Notes: a model not told the origin generated them from the sequence alone. Numbered from the stretch's first letter, positions 1-8,223 are shown. The stretch: DNA of 34,723 nt from Lachnospiraceae bacterium (GCA_024693925.1 JAILKH010000182.1:1-34723); one strand, 5' to 3'. Numbers and translations are program-made.

Positions 1-1
1 C

Positions 2-15
2 CATCCCTTCGGATG
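2..15 (-). terminator. Possible tRNA-operon terminator stem, cut by window edge
   Basis: Read on the minus strand, the arms CATCC and GGATG flank a GAAG loop, 14 nt after the end of the last tRNA. A following T-tract would lie outside the window, so this is only a candidate for the end of the tRNA transcript. Confidence 0.25.
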
Positions 16-28
16 ATCCTTTTTGTCG

Positions 29-101
29 AGCGCGAGACGGGACTCGAACCCGCGGCCTCGACCTTGGCAAGGTCGCGCTCCACCAACTGAGCCACTCGCG
101 C
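29..101 (-). tRNA. tRNA-Gly (GCC anticodon)
   Basis: The cloverleaf closes completely. The acceptor stem pairs GCGCGAG with CTCGCGC, the T arm carries TTCGAGT in its loop, and the anticodon stem CGACC/GGTCG holds the loop TTGCCAA, giving anticodon GCC. The 3' CCA is not encoded. It is the last of three tRNAs on this strand, and the 63-nt gap to the tRNA before it shows no promoter of its own, so co-transcription is likely. Confidence 0.95.
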
Positions 102-164
102 ATATGTTATATTACTAACTTGTAAGTGTCTGCCTTATTACAAATAATGTAATTACACTTACTA

Positions 165-235
165 AGCGGGTGATGGGAATCGAACCCACGTATCTAGCTT
201 GGAAGGCTAGTGTTCTACCATTGAACTACACCCGC
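165..235 (-). tRNA. tRNA-Gly (TCC anticodon)
   Basis: The acceptor stem pairs GCGGGTG with CACCCGC. The D arm is GTTCAATGGTAGAAC, and the anticodon stem CTAGC/GCTAG surrounds CTTCCAA, giving anticodon TCC. CCA is not encoded. It lies 8 nt after tRNA-Phe and is clearly in the same transcript. Together with the neighbouring GCC isoacceptor, the two read all four glycine codons. Confidence 0.95.
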
Positions 236-243
236 AGGATAAA

Positions 244-316
<73 letters not shown>

Positions 317-329
317 GAAATACTTAATG

Positions 330-359
330 CCTTCTCGTTGCCACTGAACTACTTAGCAC
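330..359 (-). pseudogene. Possible 5'-half tRNA remnant in the tRNA-operon leader
   Basis: The minus strand reads a 7-nt acceptor-like segment followed by GTAGTTCAGTGGCAACGAG and AAGGC, which resembles the 5' half of a tRNA: the D loop AGTGG, then the start of an anticodon stem. The sequence then stops matching any tRNA and tRNA-Phe begins 13 nt later. The second half of the D stem is imperfect and no T arm is present. It may be a decayed tRNA or chance similarity. Confidence 0.35.
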
Positions 360-378
360 TGCAACACTCGCAAAAAAT

Positions 379-407
379 ATATTATCAGAATTTATATAAT
401 AATGCAA
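379..407 (-). promoter_or_regulatory. Candidate promoter of the tRNA operon
   Basis: On the minus strand TTGCAT (402-407) is followed after 17 nt by TAATAT (379-384). An overlapping alternative -10, GATAAT (381-386), fits the consensus better but at 15 nt spacing. It sits about 60 nt upstream of tRNA-Phe, and no other candidate was seen in the gap. The match to consensus is modest. Confidence 0.4.
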
Positions 408-422
408 GAACTTTTTTCCAAA

Positions 423-446
423 GATTGTATTTATTTAAATACAATC
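423..446 (-). terminator. Perfect 10-bp hairpin after the 76-aa gene
   Basis: The arms gattgtattt and aaatacaatc pair perfectly around a 4-nt loop, 25 nt beyond the stop codon of the small gene at 471-701. On the minus strand the stem is followed only by TTTGG, so if it terminates transcription it is AT-rich and weak. The position between a protein gene and the tRNA promoter suits a terminator. Confidence 0.45.
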
Positions 447-470
447 CTGATGCTTTACCGCCGGAAATCT

Positions 471-701
471 CTATTCATCAAACTCTACCGTAACATAATA
501 ACCCTGAGGTTTTTCTTCGATCTTAACCACTTTACCCTCTGTTTTCTTCAGACGTTCCCTCAATTCATAATTTCCCGACATAGCCCGGGAAGGATCTATC
601 GTATAATACCAACTGGTGGGAAGTACCCCCTCCGTCACGGTCACCTGCTCACCCTCCTCAATTATTCCGGTCCTTTCCATCTTAAATTCCATTTGTCGCA
701 T
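471..701 (-). CDS. Small conserved-type hypothetical protein (76 aa)
   Basis: I do not recognise a family for this 76-residue soluble protein. It has no signal peptide or membrane segment and is rich in charged residues. The end (KVVKIEEKPQGYYVTVEFDE) looks like two beta strands, and a proline/serine/tyrosine-containing loop (VLPTSWYYTIDPSRAM, about residues 26-41) sits centrally. The start is supported by GGAGG six nucleotides upstream of ATG, and coding runs to a clean stop. It follows the GH13 gene by 57 nt with no obvious terminator between them, so the two may be co-transcribed. Nothing in the sequence fixes its function. Confidence 0.7.
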   Translation of the reverse strand: MRQMEFKMERTGIIEEGEQVTVTEGVLPTSWYYTIDPSRAMSGNYELRERLKKTEGKVVKIEEKPQGYYVTVEFDE

Positions 702-758
702 ATATTGCCTCCACTACCCGCTACCGGCCGACCGGCTATCATTTACATATACTTAATA

Positions 759-2861
759 TTAATCCAGCATTTTAAGAACGATCGCACTTGTCTTACCCAT
801 ATGCAGCTTAAGATTTGCACCATCCACCTGATACTCCTTAGGTTCTGTTGTAAATCCCCTCTCATCCGTATATATAAGAGAAACCATACCGGCATCTCTG
901 GGACACCCCAGCTCATAACTGATCTTCATCTCAATATCTTTTTCATGATCATTATTATTTACAACTATGACACATCTGTCATCTCTGGTAAATCTTCCGT
1001 AAGCGATAATATTATAATCTTTATAAATCCGGCGTATGGAACCTTCCTTTAATTCCCTGTTTGCTTTTCTTATCCGGATCATCTGACGATGAAAATCAAT
1101 CAGTTCATGGTCCTCATGCCCCCACGGATAGGTTCGTCTGTTATCGGGATCGGTAAACCCGCAAACTCCTGCCTCATCACCGTAATATATTGTGGGAGCT
1201 CCCGTCCAGGTCATCTGGATCAGAACAGCTTCCCTCATTACAGCTTTATTCACGTTCTCATTTGCCGCTTCCGGCCCTTTATTGACCACGCGACCCACAA
1301 CCCTGTTGGTCCTTGTAAGAAATCTGGAATGATCATGATTACTTAATTCATTCATTGATATATTGATCGACGGTCCGAAGAATTTAGCTCCGTTATATTT
1401 CATCATATCAAAAAATGTATCCGCATTTCCAAGCATATCCCATCTGAAATCATCGGAATGTTTCTGCATTCCCGTTAAAAACCAGGTTACGGGTTCCATA
1501 AACGCATCATAATTCATAACTGTATCCCATTCATCACCCTGCAGCCATTCAGAAGGATCACCGTAGTGTTCGGCCAGAATGATCGCATTTGGATTAGCCT
1601 CTTTAACCGCCCGTCTGAAATCTTTCCAAAACTGATGATTAAATTGAGGCGAATGTCCGAGATCTGCAGCCACATCCAGCCTCCATCCGTCAGCATTATA
1701 CGGAGGCGACACCCATTTACGGCCAATATACAGAATATAATCATACAATTTCTGAGAGCCCTCATAATTAAGCTTAGGCAAAGTATCATGCCCCCACCAG
1801 CCGTCATAAGAATCATTATATGGCCAATTATTGCTATTATAAAATTTGAAAAAATCATGATACGGACTGTCTGCACAAATATATGCACCTTTATCATATC
1901 CATCCGCATCCTCATAAATTCTTTCTCTGTCAAGCCATTTATTAAAGGATCCGCAATGATTGAAGACACCGTCAAGTATGACTTTAATATTACGTTTATG
2001 ACATTCCTCTACCAGTCTTGCAAATAATTCATTGGAAGCTTCCAGATTCTCAAGACTTGTAACTCTGTTTATATATCTGGTTGCATTCTTATTATCATAT
2101 TCTCCCGGCTCAAGCAGCCTGCCTTCATCTTTTACAATACATCCGATATGAGGATCTATATAATCATAATCCTGAATATCATATTTATGATTTGAGGGTG
2201 ATACAAACAATGGATTGAAATATATTGCATCAATACCAAGCTCCTTAAGATAATCCAGCTTATCCATTACACCCTTAAGATCTCCGCCGTAAAATTCCCT
2301 GACACCCATGGTTGCAGGATATTTATCCCAATCTTTAACCTGTACCGAGTGATCACCTATATAATTATATTCGTGAGAGAGAACATCATTGGCGGGATCT
2401 CCATTACGGAACCTGTCCACATATATCTGATATATGACTGCTCCCTTAGCCCAGTCAGGAGTCTTAAATCCCGGCCTGATGGTAAAATAATAAGCTTCTT
2501 CAGCATGTGCAACTGCTCCGCGCAGATCATATCTGCATACCTGATTCCCGCTCCGGATCTCAAAATAGTATCGTATTATATCATTATCAAGCGTAAGAGT
2601 ATATCTGTAATAATCAAATGAATCAACAGATTCAAAGCATTCCATCAGATATCTCTCTCCATTACATATCAAAAAAACATGTTCTGCATTGCTTTTATGA
2701 GTCCTGAACCTTAAAGTAAGTACCCCGTACGGATTAGGTTCCGGCGGATCAACATAATCTGCAGTATAATCCGCAAACAAAGCTTTCTTGTTTATAACAG
2801 GTTTAAGCGTGGATAAATACAGACCTTTGTTAAAATCTTTTCCCAAATGATTATAATCCAT
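759..2861 (-). CDS. GH13 alpha-glucan hydrolase, cyclomaltodextrinase/neopullulanase-like
   Basis: This 700-aa enzyme hydrolyses alpha-1,4 (and possibly alpha-1,6) bonds in maltodextrins or cyclodextrins. It has no signal peptide, so it should act in the cytoplasm on imported oligosaccharides. Residues about 40-130 form an N-terminal beta domain like those of neopullulanases (CBM34-like). The TIM barrel follows, with all four GH13 regions: DGVFNH (297-302), GWRLDVAAD (392-400, nucleophile D396), ILAEHYG (acid/base E431) and NHD (508-510). A C-terminal beta domain closes the protein. ATG is preceded by AAGGAG at 8 nt. A TATAGT hexamer about 55 nt upstream could be a -10 element. The family assignment is secure; the exact substrate is not. 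Confidence 0.92.
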   Translation of the reverse strand: MDYNHLGKDFNKGLYLSTLKPVINKKALFADYTADYVDPPEPNPYGVLTLRFRTHKSNAEHVFLICNGERYLMECFESVDSFDYYRYTLTLDNDIIRYYFEIRSGNQVCRYDLRGAVAHAEEAYYFTIRPGFKTPDWAKGAVIYQIYVDRFRNGDPANDVLSHEYNYIGDHSVQVKDWDKYPATMGVREFYGGDLKGVMDKLDYLKELGIDAIYFNPLFVSPSNHKYDIQDYDYIDPHIGCIVKDEGRLLEPGEYDNKNATRYINRVTSLENLEASNELFARLVEECHKRNIKVILDGVFNHCGSFNKWLDRERIYEDADGYDKGAYICADSPYHDFFKFYNSNNWPYNDSYDGWWGHDTLPKLNYEGSQKLYDYILYIGRKWVSPPYNADGWRLDVAADLGHSPQFNHQFWKDFRRAVKEANPNAIILAEHYGDPSEWLQGDEWDTVMNYDAFMEPVTWFLTGMQKHSDDFRWDMLGNADTFFDMMKYNGAKFFGPSINISMNELSNHDHSRFLTRTNRVVGRVVNKGPEAANENVNKAVMREAVLIQMTWTGAPTIYYGDEAGVCGFTDPDNRRTYPWGHEDHELIDFHRQMIRIRKANRELKEGSIRRIYKDYNIIAYGRFTRDDRCVIVVNNNDHEKDIEMKISYELGCPRDAGMVSLIYTDERGFTTEPKEYQVDGANLKLHMGKTSAIVLKMLD

Positions 2862-2961
2862 TAATACGACTCCTTACACCTTACATATACCTTAATACTA
2901 TAACATATTTTTAATACTTTTACATCTGAATACACTATCTCACACCATATTTCAGGACAGT

Positions 2962-2994
2962 AAAAAAGACAGCCTCACGAATGCTGTCTTTTTT
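2962..2994 (-). terminator. Intrinsic terminator after ftsH, possibly bidirectional
   Basis: The arms AAAAAAGACAGC and GCTGTCTTTTTT pair perfectly around a 9-nt loop, with a run of six T on the minus strand and of six T on the plus strand. It lies between ftsH and the GH13 gene and should end the tilS-hpt-ftsH transcript. Confidence 0.85.
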
Positions 2995-3019
2995 GGAGAA
3001 GGTATTTCTTTCTTATGGG

Positions 3020-3077
3020 GTATAGCTTTTACGCTATACAATGTATTGGGGGGTTACAAGTGTATAATAGCACCCCC
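3020..3077 (-). other. Two-hairpin structured stretch downstream of ftsH
   Basis: Two stems lie in the 301-nt gap between ftsH and the GH13 gene. GTATAGC/GCTATAC (3020-3026 with 3033-3039) is perfect with a 6-nt loop. GGGGGT/ACCCCC (3049-3054 with 3072-3077) has a 17-nt loop. G/C tracts this long stand out in AT-rich intergenic DNA. It could be a 3'-UTR element or a small RNA. The rest of the gap holds only the terminator at 2962-2994 and the upstream region of the GH13 gene. Confidence 0.4.
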
Positions 3078-3162
3078 TTATCATTTTATCCATACTTACA
3101 TTTCACAATTTTTACAAAAATGATATATTGTTTTTGTGAAAAATCACCAAAAGCACTATTCC

Positions 3163-5004
3163 CTAAGCCTCTGCGCCTGCCTCAGGTGATTTACTCTCAA
3201 ATAAAGCCTCAAATTCTTCCCTGCTGATTTTCTCTTTTTCCAATAATAAAGCGGCGGATTTATGTAATATATCAATATTATCTTTTATCATTCTCTCCGC
3301 TTTCTCATAACATTCGGTCATGATCCGCTTTACTTCTTCATCTATCCTGCCGGCAACCTCTTCGCTGTAACCACGGGTACTGTGCGCCAGGTCTCTGCCG
3401 ATAAATACTTCATCATCATCATTATCGTAACAGATAATACCTATAGCCTCAGACATACCATATTTGGTAACCATACTTTTAGCAACCTTTGTAGCCTGCT
3501 TTATATCCTGAGAAGCTCCTGTAGTTATATCATCAAAGATCAGGGCCTCTGCCACACGCCCTCCGAGAGACACAACTATATCCTGAAGCATTTTGCCCCT
3601 GGTATTAAACATCTCGTCCTTCTCAGGGAGCGGCATGGTGTATCCGGCAGCTCCCATTCCCGTCGGTATTATGGAAACCGAGTATACCGGTCCTACATCC
3701 GGCAGCAAATGAAATAGTATGGCATGTCCCGATTCATGATATGCGGTTATCTTTCTTTCCTTCTCACTAACAACCTTCGACTTCTTCTCCGAACCGATAC
3801 CTACCTTAACAAAGGATTCTTTTACATCCTCCTGGGTAATATACTTACGTCCCTCTCGGGCGGTAAGGATAGCTGCCTCATTCATCAGATTCTCAAGATC
3901 TGCTCCCGTAAATCCTGCAGTAGTTCTTGCTATCTCCTCAAGATCAACCTCTTCGGATAACGGCTTGTTTTTGGAATGTACCTTTAGAATATCCTCTCTT
4001 CCCTGTACATCCGGCGCACCTACACCTATACGCCTGTCAAATCTCCCCGGACGTAATATGGCCGGATCCAGTATATCTATACGGTTTGTTGCCGCCATCA
4101 CGATAATACCTTCATTAACTCCGAATCCATCCATCTCCACAAGTAACTGATTAAGAGTCTGCTCTCTTTCATCATGGCCTCCGCCCATACCTGTACCGCG
4201 ACGTCTTGCGACTGCATCAATTTCATCTATAAATACTATTGATGGTGAATTTTTCTTGGCATCCTCAAACAGATCTCTTACTCTGGATGCACCTACACCG
4301 ACAAACATTTCCACAAAATCAGAACCTGAAATCGAGAAAAAGGGAACCCCTGCCTCTCCTGCCACAGCTTTGGCCAAAAGCGTCTTACCTGTTCCGGGAG
4401 GGCCTGTAAGTATAACTCCCTTCGGAATTCTCGCTCCTACTTCATTGTATTTTTCAGGATTCTTAAGGAAATCAACTATTTCCTCCAAATCCTCTTTTTC
4501 TTCCTTCAATCCGGCAACATCATTAAAGGTTATCTTATTATCACCCGCTGACAGCTTCGCACGATTTTTTCCAAAATTCATCATGTATCCGCCGCCGGAA
4601 CCTGCGCTCTGTGAATTCATATACATTATAATGAATACCATTACCGCAAGTACAATAAGACTCGGGAGCATATAAGCCATAAACCAGCTTTCTCTTTTAA
4701 CATCCCCCAGGGTATAAGAAGGAAATTTACTTCTAAGTTCATTCTCCAGCTCATTAACATCAGATACATACATCTGCTTAAATTGACCGTTCCTTAATGT
4801 GATCTGCACTACCCCGGTAGGCACCTCGGAATTCTGTGCTATACTGATGGCTGCAATCTCACTTCCTTCCAAATATTCTTCAAATTCAGATCTTGATACA
4901 TAATCGATTTTTTGAGTAAATGTTCCTCTCCATATAAAAAACAAGGTCAAGACCATTATAAAGATAAGAATATAAAAACCTACACCTCTTGTTCTGTTTT
5001 CCAC
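3163..5004 (-). CDS. ftsH: ATP-dependent zinc metalloprotease FtsH
   Basis: FtsH is a membrane-anchored hexameric AAA+ protease that degrades misfolded membrane proteins and regulatory proteins. In the 613-aa form, two membrane segments (about residues 9-28 and 110-130) flank an extracytoplasmic domain. The AAA domain has Walker A GPPGTGKT (201-208), Walker B VFIDEID and the second region of homology around ATNR...RPGRFDR. The peptidase domain has the zinc motif HESGH (423-427) and the third ligand D500. I chose GTG at 5004 because GGAGG lies 6 nt before it. The ATG 24 nt upstream (5028) has only AGGA, held inside a hairpin (5034-5052). The gene follows hpt by 57 nt and ends the tilS-hpt-ftsH operon. 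Confidence 0.96.
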   Translation of the reverse strand: MENRTRGVGFYILIFIMVLTLFFIWRGTFTQKIDYVSRSEFEEYLEGSEIAAISIAQNSEVPTGVVQITLRNGQFKQMYVSDVNELENELRSKFPSYTLGDVKRESWFMAYMLPSLIVLAVMVFIIMYMNSQSAGSGGGYMMNFGKNRAKLSAGDNKITFNDVAGLKEEKEDLEEIVDFLKNPEKYNEVGARIPKGVILTGPPGTGKTLLAKAVAGEAGVPFFSISGSDFVEMFVGVGASRVRDLFEDAKKNSPSIVFIDEIDAVARRRGTGMGGGHDEREQTLNQLLVEMDGFGVNEGIIVMAATNRIDILDPAILRPGRFDRRIGVGAPDVQGREDILKVHSKNKPLSEEVDLEEIARTTAGFTGADLENLMNEAAILTAREGRKYITQEDVKESFVKVGIGSEKKSKVVSEKERKITAYHESGHAILFHLLPDVGPVYSVSIIPTGMGAAGYTMPLPEKDEMFNTRGKMLQDIVVSLGGRVAEALIFDDITTGASQDIKQATKVAKSMVTKYGMSEAIGIICYDNDDDEVFIGRDLAHSTRGYSEEVAGRIDEEVKRIMTECYEKAERMIKDNIDILHKSAALLLEKEKISREEFEALFESKSPEAGAEA

Positions 5005-5061
5005 TTTATCCCTCCATTTATACTGCATACATAGATCCTATAATACAGGATCTTATATATA

Positions 5062-5586
5062 TTATAGCTTTACCACCCCTATATAGGGTAAATTTCTGTA
5101 TCTCTCCGCATAATCCAGTCCATAACCCACCACAAACTCATCCGGTATCTCGAAGCCTGTATAATCCACCTTCACGTCATCAACGATCCTTCTTTCAGGT
5201 TTATCCAGCAAAGTCACCAATTTAAGACTTTCCGGATTTCTATGGCTTAAAACCTTAAGCAGATAACTCAAGGTCCTTCCCGTATCTATAATATCTTCAA
5301 CGATCAGTACATTTTTACCTTCTATGGGTTTATCCAGATCCTTTATTATCTTAACAACTCCGCTTGACACTGAAGAATCACCGTAACTGGACACCGACAT
5401 AAAATCAATCGAAACAGGGATCTTTATTCTCTTTGCAAGCTCACACATAAAGAAAGTTCCACCCTTAAGAATACACACCAAATGAACCGACGAACCCTCA
5501 TAATCCTTGCTTATCTGTTCGCCCAATTCCCTGATCCTTGAATCCAGCTGCTCCTCCGTTAACAAAACAGATATTTCCTCCTTCAT
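5062..5586 (-). CDS. hpt: Hypoxanthine phosphoribosyltransferase
   Basis: This cytoplasmic enzyme transfers the phosphoribosyl group of PRPP to hypoxanthine or guanine in purine salvage. Its 174 aa is the usual length. The PRPP-binding loop EDIIDTGRT spans residues 97-105, and the C-terminal segment contains GFEIPDEFVVGYGLDYAE, the typical purine- and pyrophosphate-contacting region. The start is ATG at 5586, with GGAGG five nucleotides upstream; a TTG 18 nt earlier overlaps the tilS stop and has no good ribosome site. The gene lies 14 nt after tilS, so the two are co-transcribed, as in many Firmicutes. Confidence 0.96.
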   Translation of the reverse strand: MKEEISVLLTEEQLDSRIRELGEQISKDYEGSSVHLVCILKGGTFFMCELAKRIKIPVSIDFMSVSSYGDSSVSSGVVKIIKDLDKPIEGKNVLIVEDIIDTGRTLSYLLKVLSHRNPESLKLVTLLDKPERRIVDDVKVDYTGFEIPDEFVVGYGLDYAERYRNLPYIGVVKL

Positions 5587-5600
5587 AAAAACCTCCATAC

Positions 5601-6983
5601 TCAATTATTCTCGATATACTGCACCTTAAGTACCCGACGGGTATTATCACTCACCTTATAATATGCACTTATACGCATACCAACCACCCATATAATCTGA
5701 TCATTATCAGCAAGCAATAATACACTGTCCCTCTTCGAAGCATCAACTTTTTCGTCTATAAAATATTTTTTCAGCTTTTTCTTATGACCATAAGGATCGA
5801 TCACTAAATGATCACCATCTCTTCGGTTCCGTACAAAAATACTGCCAATAATTTTATCATAATCGAACCATTTAGTATAGAGTCCTTCGGGAATAACTGC
5901 CGAAGGATCATATTTTTCCACCTTTGCCCTGAAAATTCCGTATCCTTCTACCTCTGTTTCTTCATCTAAGCAAAGACTGATCTGCTTATCCGCCAATGAA
6001 GCCGGATTTCTTTTGGTTTCCTCACAAAAAATAATATGATCTCCTTCCCTTTTAGCTGTGATCCTGCCGGGAAGGCTTATGCTTTTACCGCTTTGCTTAT
6101 TACACAATTCAAGAACATCATAAACATGCACCGCTTCCAGATCCTTAAGCGTACTGTAAATATGGGAAAGCACCATCCTGATCACATACCTTTTAATAAT
6201 ATCCGGCTCATCCTTTATAACCTCTATGTTCAGCTTTGGATCATTATATGCCCTTCCGTATACCTGCCGGGCAATCCCTCTTATATACTCATCCGCTTCC
6301 CGTACTTCATCGGCGGTTCTCACAATATGTTCCGAAGCTTTTGACACTATTTTTTCAAGCTCCGGAATTACAATACCACGTATCCCGTTTCTTGAATACA
6401 ATACGTCTGAATTTGTAGAGTCCGTACAATATTCCTGACCGATCTGTGTAAGATATTCTTCTATTTCACATCTTGAGACCTTAAGTAACGGGCGTATTAT
6501 TTTCTCCCTGCAGGGCGACATTCCGGCAATACCTTTAAGACCGCTTCCCCTTATCAGATTAAATAATACGGTTTCAGTCTGATCCCCCATATGATGCGCC
6601 ACCGCTATAGCATCCGCTTTTTTCTCACTAAGTTCTTTGTTAAACACCTCATATCTGATATATCTTGCTGCTTCTTCCAGTGTCATAGACATTTCTTTAG
6701 CCTTACCCGGAGCATCTGCTTCATATATTGTAAGAGGAACGCCAAGATCCTCGCACAAAGTTTGAACGAAACGCATATCTTCTCTTGATTCTTCTCCCCG
6801 GATTCCATGTTCAACATGAACACAACTTATATCAAGACTTATTAAATCCCCAAATTCCTTAAGGATTCTTAACAAACATACGGAATCAGCCCCTCCGGAT
6901 ACACCCACGATCAATTTCATGCCATTATATATCAATCCCCGATCAATACAGTATTCATATATCTTCTTAGTAAATTCCTTCAT
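5601..6983 (-). CDS. tilS: tRNA(Ile)-lysidine synthetase
   Basis: TilS attaches lysine to C34 of the CAU-anticodon tRNA-Ile, converting it from AUG to AUA decoding; it is essential in bacteria. The protein has 460 aa. The N-terminal ATP-pyrophosphatase domain carries the PP-loop SGGADS (29-34). The C-terminal domain has the characteristic stretch from GDHL through KKLKKYFIDEKV to IIWVVGMRIS. The ribosome site before ATG is weak (AGG close to the start). A divIC terminator lies just upstream, so this gene probably begins the tilS-hpt-ftsH operon from its own promoter between 6984 and 7050, which I could not define. SpoIIE, often encoded just upstream in spore formers, is missing. Confidence 0.95.
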   Translation of the reverse strand: MKEFTKKIYEYCIDRGLIYNGMKLIVGVSGGADSVCLLRILKEFGDLISLDISCVHVEHGIRGEESREDMRFVQTLCEDLGVPLTIYEADAPGKAKEMSMTLEEAARYIRYEVFNKELSEKKADAIAVAHHMGDQTETVLFNLIRGSGLKGIAGMSPCREKIIRPLLKVSRCEIEEYLTQIGQEYCTDSTNSDVLYSRNGIRGIVIPELEKIVSKASEHIVRTADEVREADEYIRGIARQVYGRAYNDPKLNIEVIKDEPDIIKRYVIRMVLSHIYSTLKDLEAVHVYDVLELCNKQSGKSISLPGRITAKREGDHIIFCEETKRNPASLADKQISLCLDEETEVEGYGIFRAKVEKYDPSAVIPEGLYTKWFDYDKIIGSIFVRNRRDGDHLVIDPYGHKKKLKKYFIDEKVDASKRDSVLLLADNDQIIWVVGMRISAYYKVSDNTRRVLKVQYIENN

Positions 6984-7051
6984 AAACCTGCACCATACGT
7001 ATACAATATTCTTTATTCCTCATCTTTTATATTGATCCGTAAATAAAATAT

Positions 7052-7075
7052 AAGCACAGACACCAATCTGTGCTT
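7052..7075 (-). terminator. Intrinsic terminator of divIC
   Basis: On the minus strand AAGCACAGA pairs with TCTGTGCTT around a 6-nt loop, directly after the divIC stop codon, and is followed by TATATTTTATTT. It separates divIC from the tilS operon. Confidence 0.8.
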
Positions 7076-7386
7076 TATTTCTCATCTGCCTGAAATACTA
7101 TTTCATCTTCATATACAAGACCCAGCTTATCTTTTGCTACCTCTTCAACATAAGCTGCTGTTTTGGTATACTTCTCATATTCTTTAAGATCTTCCGTACG
7201 CTGATTCTCTGCTTCGATCTGTTGTTTAAGGTTTGCTTCCCTTTCCAGATATGAATCTCTTTTTTTTCTTAACGACATCATACTGAATATCATAACAAGA
7301 CACATCATGGAAACCACAGCAAGTACAAGACTCATTCCAAGCCTGTTCTGACGCTTTTTTTTAAATGCGACCTTTTTTTTAGCCAT
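7075..7386 (-). CDS. divIC: Septum formation initiator, DivIC/FtsL-like
   Basis: This 103-aa bitopic protein should belong to the divisome FtsB/DivIC-FtsL-FtsQ/DivIB complex at the septum. A lysine-rich cytoplasmic tail (residues 1-15) is followed by one membrane segment (about 17-38). An extracytoplasmic coiled coil comes next (about 40-75), then the family's C-terminal region with YVEEVAKDKLGLVYEDEIVF (about 79-98). AAGGGG precedes ATG. The position between the S4 protein gene and tilS matches divIC in Bacillus and Clostridia and supports the assignment over FtsL. It has its own promoter and terminator, so it seems to be transcribed alone. Confidence 0.88.
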   Translation of the reverse strand: MAKKKVAFKKKRQNRLGMSLVLAVVSMMCLVMIFSMMSLRKKRDSYLEREANLKQQIEAENQRTEDLKEYEKYTKTAAYVEEVAKDKLGLVYEDEIVFQADEK

Positions 7387-7490
7387 TTAATTCCCCTTAT
7401 CCTTGATTAAGACCGATCAAAACCCAATAAATAATCACACCGATACTAATGATCTGCCCTGACCTTACGAATTCTATACCCACCAAATAA

Positions 7491-7518
7491 ATAATACCAT
7501 AAATCCCTCTCCCGTCAA
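7491..7518 (-). promoter_or_regulatory. Sigma-A promoter of divIC
   Basis: On the minus strand TTGACG (7513-7518) and TATTAT (7491-7496) are separated by 16 nt. This predicts a leader of about 100 nt before the divIC start at 7386. A 7-bp inverted repeat, AATCCCT/AGGGATT, overlaps the -35 region. Confidence 0.6.
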
Positions 7519-7531
7519 GGGATTCATATAT

Positions 7532-7771
7532 TTAAATATATCTAAACATTTCATTGGCCTCTTCTTTTTTAACCGTTTCTTTAACCGTAAGAACTTCAAC
7601 TTTAACCGGTTTCGTTCCGAATTGTATTTCCAGCACATCTCCGGGCTTAACTTCCGCCGATGCTTTAGCCGGCCTGCCATTAATGGTTACCCTTCCCGCA
7701 TCACAAGCTTCATTTGCTACTGTACGTCTTTTGATTATTCTGGAAACCTTAAGATATTTATCTAATCTCAT
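7532..7771 (-). CDS. rqcP: S4-domain RNA-binding protein, RqcP/YabO (HslR-like)
   Basis: This 79-aa protein is an S4 RNA-binding domain from residue 1 to about 55 (MRLDKYLKVSRIIKRRTVAN... then GRVTINGRPAK and PGDVLEIQFG), with a short basic/acidic tail. Homologues (B. subtilis YabO/RqcP) bind stalled 50S subunits and help RqcH add alanine tails in ribosome-associated quality control. That role is family knowledge, not shown here. The position after HU matches the standard Firmicutes order. The ribosome site is weak (GAGAAG). The HU terminator lies 40 nt upstream, so expression depends on read-through or an unseen promoter. Confidence 0.9.
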   Translation of the reverse strand: MRLDKYLKVSRIIKRRTVANEACDAGRVTINGRPAKASAEVKPGDVLEIQFGTKPVKVEVLTVKETVKKEEANEMFRYI

Positions 7772-7802
7772 GATCTTTCTTCTCTTTCCCTATTTATCTC
7801 CG

Positions 7803-7837
7803 AAAATATAAAACAGAGGACCAAAGGCCCTCTGTTT
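7803..7837 (-). terminator. Intrinsic terminator of the HU gene
   Basis: On the minus strand AAACAGAGG pairs with CCTCTGTTT, with extra inner GG/CC pairs, and is followed by TTTTATATTTT. It begins 20 nt after the HU stop codon. Confidence 0.8.
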
Positions 7838-7857
7838 CTATTTAAAAACAATAAAGA

Positions 7858-8136
7858 TTATTTACCGTTTACCATATCCTTTAAAGCCTTACCTGCCTTA
7901 AACTTAGGTGCCTTAGATTCAGCAATTGTCATAACCTCACCTGTCTGAGGATTTCTTCCCTCTCTTGCTGCTCTTGTAGATACCTCGAAAGTACCAAATC
8001 CAACTAACTGAACCTTGCCGCCTTTCTTTAATTCTGCAGCAACAGTATCAGTGAATGCCTTAAGTGCTTCTTCAGCCGCTTTCTTTGAGATATTGGCACT
8101 ATTGGCCATAGCTTCAACTAATTCAGTCTTATTCAT
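7858..8136 (-). CDS. hup: HU-family DNA-binding protein
   Basis: HU is a small homodimeric nucleoid protein that bends and compacts DNA. The 92-aa length is typical. The N-terminal helices contain [10 protein letters not shown]. The hallmark [21 protein letters not shown] spans about residues 46-66 and includes the proline-bearing DNA-intercalating arm; the C-terminal [13 protein letters not shown] follows. AGGAGG lies 9 nt before ATG. A near-consensus promoter upstream and a strong terminator downstream suggest a highly expressed single-gene transcript. Confidence 0.96.
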   Translation of the reverse strand: MNKTELVEAMANSANISKKAAEEALKAFTDTVAAELKKGGKVQLVGFGTFEVSTRAAREGRNPQTGEVMTIAESKAPKFKAGKALKDMVNGK

Positions 8137-8194
8137 TTCCTAACTCCTCCTATATATTCTGAGTATTTAATATGCGCGAAAACGCCTATACCTA

Positions 8195-8223
8195 TATATA
8201 AACTTTTTATAAAGGTTTGTCAA
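8195..8223 (-). promoter_or_regulatory. Strong sigma-A promoter of the HU gene
   Basis: On the minus strand a perfect -35, TTGACA (8218-8223), is followed after exactly 17 nt by TATATA (8195-8200). The start would lie about 55 nt before the HU ATG at 8136. This is the best promoter match in the window, as expected for HU. Confidence 0.85.

Noticed and set aside
702-758. GC-rich CCGG repeats between the GH13 gene and the 76-aa gene, considered as a terminator
   Set aside because: The possible stems are only 4-5 bp and no T-tract follows on the minus strand.
7387-7531. A short readable stretch after the S4 gene with hydrophobic residues (IGVIIYWVLIGL), considered as a yabQ remnant or a small membrane protein
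   Set aside because: No ATG with a ribosome site precedes it. Only about 22 codons follow the nearest GTG, and it shows no recognisable YabP/YabQ motif. The divIC promoter lies in the same DNA and explains the gap better.
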